Program-made: the position numbers and the translations under genes
From: an uncultured bacterium
Lineage (GTDB): Bacteria; Bacillota_I; Bacilli_A; RF39; UBA660
Reading direction: 5' to 3'
NCBI GenBank assembly: GCA_946560065.1
Contig: CAMNUE010000001.1
Coordinates: 126,805-190,804, forward strand
DNA: 64,000 nt
In this document: piece after piece, positions 7,953-17,251 of the stretch
Layout of the letters: the number at the start of each line of letters is the position of its first letter
Numbering within the stretch: the first letter of the stretch is position 1
Notes under the pieces: model-generated
Told to the model about the DNA's origin: nothing
What the model saw: only the letters and a program-made list of their open reading frames with translations
Databases searched by the model: none

Positions 7953-9215
7953 ATGCAATATATAAATAAAGATTTAGGCTCTTTTGGATTACATTTGATT
8001 AAAACTGATAAATTCAAAACAGTCACAGTGCGAGTAGTGTTTCATACACCAATCAAAAAAGAAGAAATAACAATGAGGAATATCTTATCGGATATTCTTC
8101 TTCAGTCATCAAAAGACTATGAAAGTAGACGAGATTTAACTATCAAGGCAGAAGAGTTATATGCAGCTGACATTTCTACAAACAATCAAAGAGTAGGTAA
8201 CTATATTGTTAGCAGTTTTCTCCTTCAAATTTTGAATGACAAGTACACAGAAGCTGGAAATATGGAAGAATCCATAAAGTTTTTAAGTGAAATTATCTTT
8301 AATCCAGATGTCAAAGATAATAAGTTTAAAACTGAAAAATTAGATGTTGTTAAAAACAATGCTACTGTTGCTCTAAATTCATTAAAAGAAGATGCATCTA
8401 GCTATAGTTTAATAAGACTAGTTGAGGCTTTTGATAAATCAAGTCCAGTATCTTATAGAATGACCGGTTACTTAGAAGACTTAGAAACAATAACAGAAGA
8501 AAATCTTTATCGTTACTATCAAAAGATGATTGATAATGATTTAGTTGATATCTTTATTGTAGGTGATTTCGATGCTACAGAAATGACTCAAATTATAAAA
8601 AAATACTTTAAGTTTAAAAAACTAAAGAAAAATAAAGAACCATACCGTCTTGAATGTCGAAAATGTAACAGTAGAAGATTATTTGCTAAAGAAAAAATTG
8701 ATAATACTCAATCCAAATTAGCAATTGCTTGCCCAACTAATAAGTTAACAGACTATGAGCGTAATTATCCAATTGTTTTGGCAAATCTCATTTTAGGTGG
8801 AGGAACAGACTCAAAACTATTTAAAGAAGTTCGTGAAGAGAATTCTCTTTGTTATACAGTTCACTCTTTCTTTAATAAGATGGATGGTCTTCTATATATA
8901 ACAGCAGGGATAGATAAGAAAAACGCAACTAAAACAGTTGAACTCATTACAAAAGATTTAATTGACATGAAGAAAGGAAGGTTTACTGAAAGAGACATTA
9001 CAATCGCCAAAGAATTTTATAATACTGCTCAAGAAGAAATTGAAGAAAATGAATATCGTATTATCAATGAATATCTAGCAAGAGAGTTACTTGGTGTTGA
9101 TCCAGTAGAAGAAAGAATAGAAAAGATGAATAAAGTTACAAAACAAGAAATTGTAAAAGTCAGTAAAAAAATTGGTATGGATACAGTATTCCTATTAGAG
9201 GGGGTAAAAAAATGA
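7953..9215 (+). CDS. ymfF: M16 peptidase-like protein without active site (YmfF type)
   Basis: The 420-residue protein has the two-lobed fold pattern of M16 zinc peptidases, with the characteristic VFIVGDFD and LGGGTDSKLFKEVREENSLCYTVHS segments. The HxxEH zinc motif is absent from the N-terminal lobe (the region reads MRNILSDILLQS). This matches YmfF, the non-catalytic partner of YmfH. It overlaps the next gene by 4 nt (ATGA), indicating coupled translation of a heterodimer. The substrate is unknown. Confidence 0.85.
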   Translation: MQYINKDLGSFGLHLIKTDKFKTVTVRVVFHTPIKKEEITMRNILSDILLQSSKDYESRRDLTIKAEELYAADISTNNQRVGNYIVSSFLLQILNDKYTEAGNMEESIKFLSEIIFNPDVKDNKFKTEKLDVVKNNATVALNSLKEDASSYSLIRLVEAFDKSSPVSYRMTGYLEDLETITEENLYRYYQKMIDNDLVDIFIVGDFDATEMTQIIKKYFKFKKLKKNKEPYRLECRKCNSRRLFAKEKIDNTQSKLAIACPTNKLTDYERNYPIVLANLILGGGTDSKLFKEVREENSLCYTVHSFFNKMDGLLYITAGIDKKNATKTVELITKDLIDMKKGRFTERDITIAKEFYNTAQEEIEENEYRIINEYLARELLGVDPVEERIEKMNKVTKQEIVKVSKKIGMDTVFLLEGVKK

Positions 9216-10480
9216 GGACGCTTGAGTTAAAAGGACTAGATATTTCTTGCTATACAGAAAAATTGTCTAATGGTCTAGAAATATTTATGATTCCTTATGA
9301 AAATAAAAAGAACTATTTTATTAGTTATGCAACTAGATTTGGAAGCGATGTTTTAGAATTCACTGATAGTGAAGGTAAGACAATGAAACCACCACTAGGA
9401 ATAGCTCATTTTCTAGAACATAAAATGTTTGAAAGCGAAGATGGAGTAGACCCATTTACCTTCTTTTCAGAAAGTGGAACTGACTCTAATGCCTCAACGT
9501 CATTTGATAATACTCAATACATTTGTATGGGTACTAAGAACTTTGAAGAAAATTTAAGGTATCTTCTAGACTTTGTAAATAAACCATATTATACAGATGA
9601 AAATGTTGAAAAAGAAAAAGGAATTATTGCTGAAGAAATAAACATGTACGAGGACATACCAGATTTCAAATTAGAAATGAAATTACGTGAAGCAATCTAT
9701 AAAAATAGTCCAAGAAGAATTGACATTGCTGGTACAGTTCCAGAAATAAATAAAATTACCAAGGAAGATTTATACGATTGTTATAATAATTTCTACAGTC
9801 CAAACAATATGTTTGTTTTAATTGTCGGTAATTTCAATCCAGATACTGCTTGCGAAATAATCAAAGAAAAGGTTGGTCCAATAGAAAATAAAAACACTCC
9901 AACGATAAAAAAGATTAAAGAACCTGTTACTGTTAATCAAAAACAATCTATTTTAAAGGAAAATATTGAAGTACCAAAAATTGGAATTGGCTTAAAAGTT
10001 TCATCAAAACAGTTCACTATGCAAGATTTAGAATTAGATTTATATCTAAATATCTTAACAACGATCATTTATGGCTCATCATCAGAATTTAGAGAAAGAG
10101 TTAGAAATGACAAATTGTTAAGTAGTATATACACAGAATGGGAGAGTATAGAAGATTACAAAGTATTCTATCTAATGGCCACAACAATAAATCCTGACAA
10201 ATTGATAGAAGAAATAAAATACGAATTAGAAAATCTATCTATTACAGAAAGAGCCTTTGAAAGAATAAAGAAAGTCTGGATTGCTAATGAAGTAAAAATG
10301 ATTGATAGTATTGATGCTACAGTAAATAATATTTATGACGATATTTTAAGATATAAAAAGATTATTCCAAATAAGATTGACATAATCAGAAAAATGAAAC
10401 TAAAAAAATTAAATGAATTAATTGAAAAAATTGATTTTGAAAATATAAGTATCTTAAAAATGTTGAACGATAAAAACTAG
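9212..10480 (+). CDS. ymfH: M16 zinc peptidase (YmfH type)
   Basis: This is the catalytic partner of the preceding gene, 422 residues. The zinc motif HFLEH is at residues 66-70, and the third-ligand helix EKEKGIIAEEINMYED follows. The C-terminal lobe contains SSSEFRERVRNDKLL. YmfF/YmfH pairs are widespread in Firmicutes next to spoIIIE, and their cytoplasmic peptide substrate is not firmly established. It is likely an obligate complex with YmfF. A terminator follows. Confidence 0.9.
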   Translation: MRTLELKGLDISCYTEKLSNGLEIFMIPYENKKNYFISYATRFGSDVLEFTDSEGKTMKPPLGIAHFLEHKMFESEDGVDPFTFFSESGTDSNASTSFDNTQYICMGTKNFEENLRYLLDFVNKPYYTDENVEKEKGIIAEEINMYEDIPDFKLEMKLREAIYKNSPRRIDIAGTVPEINKITKEDLYDCYNNFYSPNNMFVLIVGNFNPDTACEIIKEKVGPIENKNTPTIKKIKEPVTVNQKQSILKENIEVPKIGIGLKVSSKQFTMQDLELDLYLNILTTIIYGSSSEFRERVRNDKLLSSIYTEWESIEDYKVFYLMATTINPDKLIEEIKYELENLSITERAFERIKKVWIANEVKMIDSIDATVNNIYDDILRYKKIIPNKIDIIRKMKLKKLNELIEKIDFENISILKMLNDKN

Positions 10481-10518
10481 AAGTATATTTCTAAAAAATA
10501 TATTTCTTTTTTTTTAGT
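10479..10518 (+). terminator. Terminator of the M16 operon
   Basis: AGAAGTATAT (10479-10488) pairs with ATATATTTCT (10498-10507), with one G-T pair, followed by a long T tract. Confidence 0.65.
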
Positions 10519-10556
10519 AGTCTGATAAAATAAATATATATAATAGAGGTGAGATA

Positions 10557-11453
10557 ATGGATTTCAAAATAGGTGATGCAATAGAAGAAGAAGGAACTTC
10601 AACAAAAAAAGAAAATAAAAGTTTACCAATTATAATTGTTGTAGTATTATCTATCATAATCGGTCTAACTGTTTTCTTAGTAAGTAATATGATATTTGGT
10701 GATAAGAAAAAGGAACAACCCACAGCTATTAGTTCAGAAGTTGCTCTAGATGATGAAAATGTAAAAATACTATATGACTATGTAAAATACGGAGTAAGAA
10801 GTACTAGAAATGATAAATTTATTAAAGAGCAAAGCGTTAAATTAGAAGACTTTAGTAATTATGAAAAATTTTACTATGCCATGCAATTTGCTCAAGCAGA
10901 AGACTTTGCCGCAACAGGACAAGTAAATGCCCAAAAACAAAAAATCTATAACATTTCCTCAGCTAAAGTAAAATCATATATGCAAAGATTTTTTGGCAAC
11001 GAAGTAACTTATTCTACAAGTAGTGTCATAAGATATCCTTTTAGTTTTAGAATAAATAATATGAATGTTGGTACAATGACATATGCTGTAGAAAGAGATG
11101 GATTTGACACAGTTTTTGCAGAATTCGAAGATAATATCACAACTGAAAATGTTGTAGAGCCATATTACACAGAATTAGTAGGTGCAAATAAAAAAAGTGA
11201 TGGATCTTTAGAATTAACAGAAAAAATCATCTACACAACAGTAAATCAAAGAGAGAATGTTTATGATGTAAATATTTATAAAGACTATCAAAAAACGATG
11301 TTATTAGAACAAAAAACAAATTTAACCGCAGAAGACCTAAAAGAAAAACCAATTTCTGCTAAAGACTACGGGGAAAAAGCTGCAACAATAACTTATGTAT
11401 TTAAACTAAATTCAACAAACTATTATTTTTATAGTAGTACTATTACTAATTAA
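10557..11453 (+). CDS. Single-pass membrane protein with extracytoplasmic domain
   Basis: The 298-residue product has a ~23-residue cytoplasmic head, one hydrophobic segment (about 24-46, LPIIIVVVLSIIIGLTVFLV) and a ~250-residue outer domain with beta-rich character. No family is recognised. In B. subtilis the position after ymfF/ymfH leads to ymfJ and the RodZ-like ymfM, but I see no HTH here, so it is not an obvious RodZ. TATAAT at 10539-10544 and a GAGGTGA site support its own promoter and start. Confidence 0.65.
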   Translation: MDFKIGDAIEEEGTSTKKENKSLPIIIVVVLSIIIGLTVFLVSNMIFGDKKKEQPTAISSEVALDDENVKILYDYVKYGVRSTRNDKFIKEQSVKLEDFSNYEKFYYAMQFAQAEDFAATGQVNAQKQKIYNISSAKVKSYMQRFFGNEVTYSTSSVIRYPFSFRINNMNVGTMTYAVERDGFDTVFAEFEDNITTENVVEPYYTELVGANKKSDGSLELTEKIIYTTVNQRENVYDVNIYKDYQKTMLLEQKTNLTAEDLKEKPISAKDYGEKAATITYVFKLNSTNYYFYSSTITN

Positions 11454-11457
11454 TATG

Positions 11458-11484
11458 AAAGTACTAGTTTTATAGTACTTTTTT
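11458..11484 (+). terminator. Terminator after the membrane protein
   Basis: AAAGTACTA (11458-11466) pairs with TAGTACTTT (11473-11481) across a 6-nt loop, followed by T residues. Confidence 0.75.
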
Positions 11485-11514
11485 CATTCAAAAAATATAT
11501 AAAAGGAGACAATT

Positions 11515-12504
11515 ATGTTATTAAAAATAGTTTTATTAATAATACTAATTCTAATAAATGGAATCTTCTCAGCAACAGAAATTGCATACCTTTCACTAAG
11601 TAAATATGATCTTCATAAAGAATTAAAAAAAGGTAATAAAAAAGCTTCTAAAATACTAGAATTAATTAATGATTCAAGTACCTTTTTATCTGCAATTCAA
11701 ATAGCTATTACATTATCAGGGTTTCTCGCCTCAGCCTTCGCAGCCGAAAACTTTGCCAGTGAAATAGCCACAGTAATGAATATTAAAACTATACCAACCG
11801 AAACAATAACCAGTTTTCTAATTATCATAATCACAATAGTTCTTTCATACTTTACATTAGTTTTTGGAGAACTTATTCCTAAAAAGATTGGTTTGTCTTA
11901 CAGTAAAAAAATATCTTTTATGATGGTAGATATAATTAGTTTAGTAATTTTATTCTTTAAGCCATTCATCATTATCTTGAAAACATCTGTTGATTTTTTC
12001 TCAAAAATAATAGGAATTAAAGAAAAAGAACAGGTTAATGAAGACGAATTGAAAAGTACTATTGTTGATTCTGCTTTAGAAGAATTTGAAAAGAGTCTTT
12101 TGTTCAATGTAATTGAATTTAATAATACAACTGTTAAAGAAGCAATGACACCAAAAGAAGATGTAATCTTTATTCATAAAGAAACAACACCCGAAGAGTT
12201 AATGAAAAAATTGAGAAAACATAAATTTACCAGATTTCCAATCGAGAATGATGATAAAGTAATAGGCTTTTTAAATGTAAAAGACATCATCATTAAAAAT
12301 AAAAAAGATTTTAAACTAGAAAATTATATCAGAAGACTTCCAAAAATAAATAGTGATATGTTTATAGACGATGCTTTTTTATATCTTCGTTCTAAAAAAG
12401 AAGTGATTGCCCAAGTCATCGAAGATAAAGAAGTAATAGGTATTGTTACTATTGAAGATATTGTTGAAGAAGTAGTTGGTAGTATCGTTGATGAATATAA
12501 TTAA
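11515..12504 (+). CDS. CNNM/HlyC-CorC family CBS-domain membrane protein, short form
   Basis: The N-terminal half is a DUF21/CNNM transmembrane domain (residues ~1-170, signature NGIFSATEIAYLSLSK). A CBS pair follows (~195-329, with KEAMTPKEDVIFI and FTRFPIENDDKVIGFLNVKDI). The family is linked to Mg2+ and divalent cation transport and is often annotated as haemolysin. At 329 residues it lacks the C-terminal CorC_HlyC domain seen in ~420-residue members and stops right after the second CBS at EEVVGSIVDEYN. The start follows AAAAGGAGAC. Confidence 0.85.
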   Translation: MLLKIVLLIILILINGIFSATEIAYLSLSKYDLHKELKKGNKKASKILELINDSSTFLSAIQIAITLSGFLASAFAAENFASEIATVMNIKTIPTETITSFLIIIITIVLSYFTLVFGELIPKKIGLSYSKKISFMMVDIISLVILFFKPFIIILKTSVDFFSKIIGIKEKEQVNEDELKSTIVDSALEEFEKSLLFNVIEFNNTTVKEAMTPKEDVIFIHKETTPEELMKKLRKHKFTRFPIENDDKVIGFLNVKDIIIKNKKDFKLENYIRRLPKINSDMFIDDAFLYLRSKKEVIAQVIEDKEVIGIVTIEDIVEEVVGSIVDEYN

Positions 12505-12508
12505 AAAG

Positions 12509-12535
12509 AACTACACCTCAATTGGTGTAGTTTTA
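12509..12535. terminator. Bidirectional terminator between convergent genes
   Basis: AACTACACC (12509-12517) pairs with GGTGTAGTT (12524-12532), flanked by A-rich sequence on the left and T-rich on the right. It serves the CBS gene on + and the tetR gene on -, whose last codons lie inside it. Confidence 0.75.
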
Positions 12536-13110
12536 ATATTGTCAAAATAAATATCATTTGGTATTAACTTATCTAAATAGTCAAGTATCTCCTGCATTGT
12601 ATACTTTCCAGGTTCACGAATATACTCGATACAAACATTAATCACCGCACTAACATAAAAAATTGAAATAACATCTACTGGAACATTAACTCTTAGAATA
12701 GTTGATTTATCTAAAGTTTTACGAACATCTTTTAATATTGCCTCACGAAACATATCAGAAGCAATCCCATTATTGTTAGTTTTAATAATCGAAGAATAAA
12801 TCTCAATATTATCACTAATATGTTGAAATAAAATTCTAATCATTGACATATAATAATCTTTAGCTGATTCAAACGTTTGATTATTCTCTAAATTTTCCGA
12901 AAGTTCTTCTTCTAAATCGTCTATTAAAGTAGCTAATAATTCATATTTATCACTAAAATGATCATAAAAAGTAGAGCGGTTAACTAAAGAAACATTGCAT
13001 ATATCCGAAACTTTAATATCCTCAAAACTAGTGTCTTTCATTAATTGTAATAATCCTTCATATAAATTCTTTTTTGTCTTGATAATTCTTAAATCTTCCT
13101 TTTTTTTCAT
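12511..13110 (-). CDS. TetR/AcrR-family transcriptional regulator
   Basis: The 199-residue protein has an N-terminal TetR HTH (about residues 5-50; IKVSDICNVSLVNRSTFYDHF is the recognition region) and a helical ligand-binding domain. The start at 13110 is chosen because AGAGGTGA precedes it; an in-frame ATG at 13131 falls on the -10 element. It is divergent from an MMPL exporter, the usual arrangement for a repressor of that exporter. The promoter on the minus strand is TTTACA (13157-13152) and TATAAT (13135-13130) with a 16-bp spacer. Confidence 0.9.
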   Translation of the reverse strand: MKKKEDLRIIKTKKNLYEGLLQLMKDTSFEDIKVSDICNVSLVNRSTFYDHFSDKYELLATLIDDLEEELSENLENNQTFESAKDYYMSMIRILFQHISDNIEIYSSIIKTNNNGIASDMFREAILKDVRKTLDKSTILRVNVPVDVISIFYVSAVINVCIEYIREPGKYTMQEILDYLDKLIPNDIYFDNIKTTPIEV

Positions 13111-13165
13111 AAAGTCACCTCTATATACCATTATAATTAAAAAACTACTTTTGTAAAGATAACCT

Positions 13166-13207
13166 ACAAATGTCTTTTAATTATAGGACAAACAAGCAAC
13201 AAATGTC
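13166..13207. promoter_or_regulatory. Candidate TetR operators: two direct ACAAATGTC repeats
   Basis: ACAAATGTC occurs at 13166-13174 and again at 13199-13207, 33 bp apart, about three helical turns, in the tetR/exporter intergenic region. The first copy lies just upstream of the tetR -35. That these bind TetR is inference from position. Confidence 0.4.
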
Positions 13208-13288
13208 GGTTAAGATACAAACAATCCAAATTGTTAATGCTTTTTTATTTGGTAATTGAATAAAATAGTCTATGCAAGGAGGGAAAGT

Positions 13289-15340
13289 ATGAAAAAGTTT
13301 TCGAAATTTATTGCAAACCATAGTATTTTAATTGTAATAGTCAGTTTATTACTTTTAATTCCCGCAACTATTGGTTATGTAAATACAAAAATAAACTATG
13401 ATATTTTAATTTATCTACCAGAAAATATTGAAACAATAAAAGGAGAAGAAATCTTAACTGACGAGTTTGGTATCGGATCATATGCTTTCATTATGACAAA
13501 TAGTAAGAGTAATAAAGCCATACTAAATCTCGAAGAAAAAATAAAAAAAGTAAAAGGAGTAAACAAAGTCTTTAGTATTGCTGATGTTTTAGACACAACA
13601 ATTCCCAAATCAATGCTCCCCGATGAAATAATTGATAAAGTATATAATGAAGATGAAACTGTTATTATGGTCACTTTAAACGATTCAATCTCTGCAGATT
13701 CAACCATCAAAGCAGTAGAAGATTTAAGAGAAACGGTAAGTGATGCGAATAGGGTAAGCAGTATGACATCAATGCTTATAGATACAAGAAACCTTTCTAA
13801 TAAAGAAATGTTAGCCTATGTAGGAATTGCCGTTTTACTATGTTTAATCATTCTAACAATCGCCACAGATTCTTACTTGGTTCCACCACTTCTACTAGGA
13901 AATATTGGTGTAGCTATTCTTTATAATATGGGAACTAATATTTTCTTAGGACAAATAAGTTATATTACTAAGGCAATCACAGCTATATTACAACTTGGAG
14001 TTACTACTGACTTTTCAATCTTTTTATATCACAAATATGAACAAGCTAAAAAGAAGGAGAAAAATAATAAGAACGCAATGGAAGTTGCTATTAGAGAAAC
14101 ATTCACATCAGTTATTGGTTCATCTTTAACAACATTTGCTGGTTTTTTAGCTCTATGCACTATGGACCTAACTTTAGGAATCGATATTGGTATCGTTATG
14201 GCAAAAGGAGTAGCCTTCGGATTAATTTGTGTTCTAACACTTTTCCCAGCACTGTTGTTAGTATTTGACAAAAAAATAGAACAAACAAAACATAAAAACT
14301 TCTTTCCAGAGTTTAAATTACTCCAAAAAGTTCCAATTAAACATAGTATTATAATTCTAATAGCCTTTCTAATCTTATTAGTACCTGCAATTATTGGAAA
14401 TAATAATTATGAAATATATTACAAATTAGATGAAACTCTACCAGAGACTTTACCATTTAGAATTGCCAATTCTAATTTAGCTAAGAAATTTAATATTATA
14501 TCTCCACAAATAATTGTAATTGATAAAGATATAAAAAAAGACAAGGTAGAAGACTTAACAAATAATCTAGAAGAAATAAAAGGAATCGATTTAGTTCTAT
14601 CACCAAGTACTCTAATGGATGAGACAACAAAAAGTCTCCTACCGGAAGATTTAACAAGTATGTTAGAAAATGATAAATATCAACTAATTTTAGTTAATTC
14701 AACCTATGAAGTTGCCAGTAAAGAGCTAAATAAACAAATAGCAGATATCAGTAAACTCGTAAAAAAATATGATAAAAAAGGAATCGTTGCTGGTGAAGGA
14801 GCCCTAATGAATGACTTGGTAACAATTGCTGACCATGACTTTAAAGCTGTTAACTACACATCTATTGCTGTTATATTTGTGATTATGATTTTAGTTTTAA
14901 AATCAGTTAGTCTACCAGTAATTTTAGTTTTAGTAATAGAATTTGCCATATTTATCAATATGTCAGTAGCATACTACACTAATACCACTTTACCATTTAT
15001 AGCATCAATCATTGTTGGAACAATTCAATTAGGTGCAACAATTGACTACGCAATCTTAATGTCTACAAAATACCTAGAAGAAAGACAAACAGAAAAAGAT
15101 AAGAAAAAAGCAATGCAAAAGACTCTAAAGCTAACAGTTCCATCAGTTATCACTTCTGCCTTATGCTTCTTTGCCGCAACTATCGGTGTAGCCTTATATA
15201 CAAAAATTGATATGATTGGTTCAATCTGCGAATTATTATCTCGTGGCTCAATTATTAGTATGTTAGTAGTAGTCCTAATTTTACCAGTCATGTTAATGAT
15301 TTTTGATAAATTTATAATCAAAAAGAAAGAAGGAAAATAA
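13289..15340 (+). CDS. MMPL/RND-superfamily exporter
   Basis: The 683-residue polytopic protein has two repeats of one membrane segment, an extracytoplasmic domain and five further membrane segments, the MMPL layout. Conserved Asp and Gly residues sit in TM4 (ILQLGVTTDFSIFLYHKY and TIQLGATIDYAILMSTKY). The family exports lipids, drugs or other hydrophobic compounds. The ATG at 13289 follows AAGGAGGG; an in-frame TTG start at 13256 lies upstream of that site. It is followed one base later by a secreted coiled-coil gene and preceded by a divergent tetR. Confidence 0.9.
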   Translation: MKKFSKFIANHSILIVIVSLLLLIPATIGYVNTKINYDILIYLPENIETIKGEEILTDEFGIGSYAFIMTNSKSNKAILNLEEKIKKVKGVNKVFSIADVLDTTIPKSMLPDEIIDKVYNEDETVIMVTLNDSISADSTIKAVEDLRETVSDANRVSSMTSMLIDTRNLSNKEMLAYVGIAVLLCLIILTIATDSYLVPPLLLGNIGVAILYNMGTNIFLGQISYITKAITAILQLGVTTDFSIFLYHKYEQAKKKEKNNKNAMEVAIRETFTSVIGSSLTTFAGFLALCTMDLTLGIDIGIVMAKGVAFGLICVLTLFPALLLVFDKKIEQTKHKNFFPEFKLLQKVPIKHSIIILIAFLILLVPAIIGNNNYEIYYKLDETLPETLPFRIANSNLAKKFNIISPQIIVIDKDIKKDKVEDLTNNLEEIKGIDLVLSPSTLMDETTKSLLPEDLTSMLENDKYQLILVNSTYEVASKELNKQIADISKLVKKYDKKGIVAGEGALMNDLVTIADHDFKAVNYTSIAVIFVIMILVLKSVSLPVILVLVIEFAIFINMSVAYYTNTTLPFIASIIVGTIQLGATIDYAILMSTKYLEERQTEKDKKKAMQKTLKLTVPSVITSALCFFAATIGVALYTKIDMIGSICELLSRGSIISMLVVVLILPVMLMIFDKFIIKKKEGK

Positions 15341-15341
15341 T

Positions 15342-16967
15342 ATGAGAAAGATAAATAAAAATAAATTAATAAGTAGTGTTTTATTATTATCATTAGCACT
15401 TCAACCAATAACAACATTTGCTTATACTAAAAATGAAACAGTCTACTCAAATTTAAATTATAATGGAACAGTAAAAGAAATTACTGTTAATAATCATTTA
15501 TCCAAATTAAATAAAGAAACGGTAGAGGATGAAGCTGTTCTAACTAAAATAACTAATTTAAATGGAGAAGAAAAATATAAACAAGAAAATAATCGTCTAA
15601 TTTGGGATTCAACAGGAAAAGACATTTTCTATCAAGGAAAGGCAAAAGAAGAACTTCCTATCTCAATTTCTATTAATTATTACTTAAATGGAGAAAAAAC
15701 AACACCTAAGAAAATGCTTAATAAAAAAGGAAAAGTAACTATTAAAATCTCTCTTGAAAATAAAAGTTACAATCAAACAAAAAGACTTCATACACCGTTT
15801 GTAGTAACTACAGGAGTAATGTTTGATAGTACTAAAGATACTGACATAGAAATAACTAATGGTGAAGTAACAGAAACAGGAACTAGAAGTATGGCACTAG
15901 CCTTAGCAGCACCAGGTCTATATGATGACTTAAAAATAGAAGAACTTAAAAGTCTTGATGATATAACAATTAATTATAATACTGAAAAATTCACTTTAAA
16001 TAATATCTATTTTGTTGCAACCCCTAAATTATTAGAAAAAGTAGATATCACAAATCTAAATAAGGTTAATAACCTAGACTCCTCAATCAAAACAATTCAA
16101 AAAAATATGGACAAAATTGATGAAGGAGCAAAGTCTCTTAATGATGGAGCATCTAAAATAGACAATGGTTCTCGAGAGATATCTACTAATCTAAATACAG
16201 TTCTTCAAGCAATAAAAAAATTAGAAGTAGGTTCTAATACGTTAAATGGCGGACTAAAACAAACAATCACTTCTCTAGAAAATGTTAAAGCTATGTTAGA
16301 AAATAAAGATATTGCAGGCTCTCTTGCGAATATTGAAACTTTAATAACTACAAATACTAATACAATTGCTTTATTAGAAAATACTAATTCTACTTTAAAA
16401 GTTAATTATGATACTTACCAATTAAGTAATTTTGAAGCTGATGAAGAGTTAATTACATATTTCACAAGTATTGGACTTGATCAAAATACTGTAGGTAACC
16501 TTTTAACTTGTAAAAAAACGTATGAAGGAAATCAAAATATTATTAAACTTCTAACAATCAACACTGAAACATTAAAAGCAATGACTTCATCACTACAAGA
16601 AATCTATCAATCAGTAAATACTCTAATTTTTGAATTAAATAAAGGTTTAGTTAAATTAGAAAGTGGTTCAAGTGAAATATCTAATGGCTTAAAACAAGTT
16701 AGTAGTGGAGTAGAAAAACTATATGGTGGATCCATTACTTTAACAGAAGGAACAAAAGACTTAAAATCAGGAGCAGACACTCTTTCTACTGGTATCTCTA
16801 CTCTTAATAAAGAAGGCATTAATAAATTAACAGAAAGTTCTAATAAACTAGCAAGTTATTCCAATAAAGTTAAAGAACTAGTAAAACTTTCAAAAGACTA
16901 TAAAGGATATACATCTTCCAATAGTAATAAGACAACTTTTATCTATAAAGTAAAGTCAGCTAAATAA
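15342..16967 (+). CDS. Secreted coiled-coil protein, YhgE/Pip-like repeats
   Basis: The 541-residue product begins with a signal peptide (about 1-27, ending in FAYT). A ~200-residue beta-type domain is followed by long helical stretches with the spaced pattern LNDGASKIDNGSREI and LKSGADTLSTGISTL, typical of the YhgE/Pip extracellular stalk. It lacks the membrane anchors of full YhgE. Translation is coupled to the upstream MMPL gene (1-nt gap). MMPL plus YhgE-like pairs under TetR control are common in Firmicutes, so it is likely an accessory of the exporter. Confidence 0.75.
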   Translation: MRKINKNKLISSVLLLSLALQPITTFAYTKNETVYSNLNYNGTVKEITVNNHLSKLNKETVEDEAVLTKITNLNGEEKYKQENNRLIWDSTGKDIFYQGKAKEELPISISINYYLNGEKTTPKKMLNKKGKVTIKISLENKSYNQTKRLHTPFVVTTGVMFDSTKDTDIEITNGEVTETGTRSMALALAAPGLYDDLKIEELKSLDDITINYNTEKFTLNNIYFVATPKLLEKVDITNLNKVNNLDSSIKTIQKNMDKIDEGAKSLNDGASKIDNGSREISTNLNTVLQAIKKLEVGSNTLNGGLKQTITSLENVKAMLENKDIAGSLANIETLITTNTNTIALLENTNSTLKVNYDTYQLSNFEADEELITYFTSIGLDQNTVGNLLTCKKTYEGNQNIIKLLTINTETLKAMTSSLQEIYQSVNTLIFELNKGLVKLESGSSEISNGLKQVSSGVEKLYGGSITLTEGTKDLKSGADTLSTGISTLNKEGINKLTESSNKLASYSNKVKELVKLSKDYKGYTSSNSNKTTFIYKVKSAK

Positions 16968-16982
16968 AGCTGATTTTTCTTT
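16956..16982 (+). terminator. Terminator of the exporter operon
   Basis: TCAGCT (16956-16961) pairs with AGCTGA (16968-16973) around the stop codon, followed by TTTTTCTTT. Confidence 0.7.
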
Positions 16983-16988
16983 AGAATA

Positions 16989-17090
16989 TTAAGAAGTAAT
17001 TAAAGATAAAAAGTCGCATTCAATTCTTAAAATAGTATCTTTAATAATATTTTCTATTAAGTTTTTATAATTTTGTAGAATAATGTTCAT
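16989..17090 (-). CDS. Possible 33-residue small protein
   Basis: On the minus strand an AAGGAGA ribosome site (17105-17099) lies 8 nt before an ATG at 17090. The frame encodes 33 residues beginning MNIILQNYKN, with an amphipathic Ile/Leu-rich helix, and stops with TAA at 16991-16989. The site is one arm of an inverted repeat. It is too short to assign. A regulatory peptide, type I toxin or leader peptide are possibilities. No gene follows it on the same strand for about 4 kb, so a leader role is unlikely. Confidence 0.4.
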   Translation of the reverse strand: MNIILQNYKNLIENIIKDTILRIECDFLSLITS

Positions 17091-17093
17091 ATA

Positions 17094-17144
17094 AGAAATC
17101 TCCTTTGTGTATTTTTAGTCAATTACATTTTAACAGAGATTTCT
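17094..17144 (-). promoter_or_regulatory. Inverted repeat masking the small ORF ribosome site
   Basis: AGAAATCTC (17094-17102) is a perfect 9-bp inverted match to GAGATTTCT (17136-17144). In a minus-strand transcript the hairpin would bury the GGAGA of the small ORF. Confidence 0.45.
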
Positions 17145-17196
17145 CTTTTTGTATGCCATACCCAAACCATTTTACACTATCAAAAAGACATATAAT

Positions 17197-17225
17197 TTGA
17201 CTTTTTCCTCATTTTCTGGTATAAT
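17197..17225 (+). promoter_or_regulatory. Strong extended promoter of the second J-domain gene
   Basis: TTGACT (17197-17202) and TATAAT (17220-17225) have a 17-bp spacer, and TGG precedes the -10. It closely resembles the promoter at 21194-21222. Confidence 0.75.
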
Positions 17226-17251
17226 ATGCAACAATTTAAGGGGGAATAAAA

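Noticed and set aside
7953..9215. YmfF-like gene as a broken peptidase pseudogene.
   Set aside because: The frame is full length and coupled to ymfH. Lack of HxxEH is normal for the non-catalytic partner.
15046..15417. Minus-strand 123-codon frame at the MMPL/secreted protein junction.
   Set aside because: It spans two well-supported coupled genes on the other strand and has no supporting start signal.
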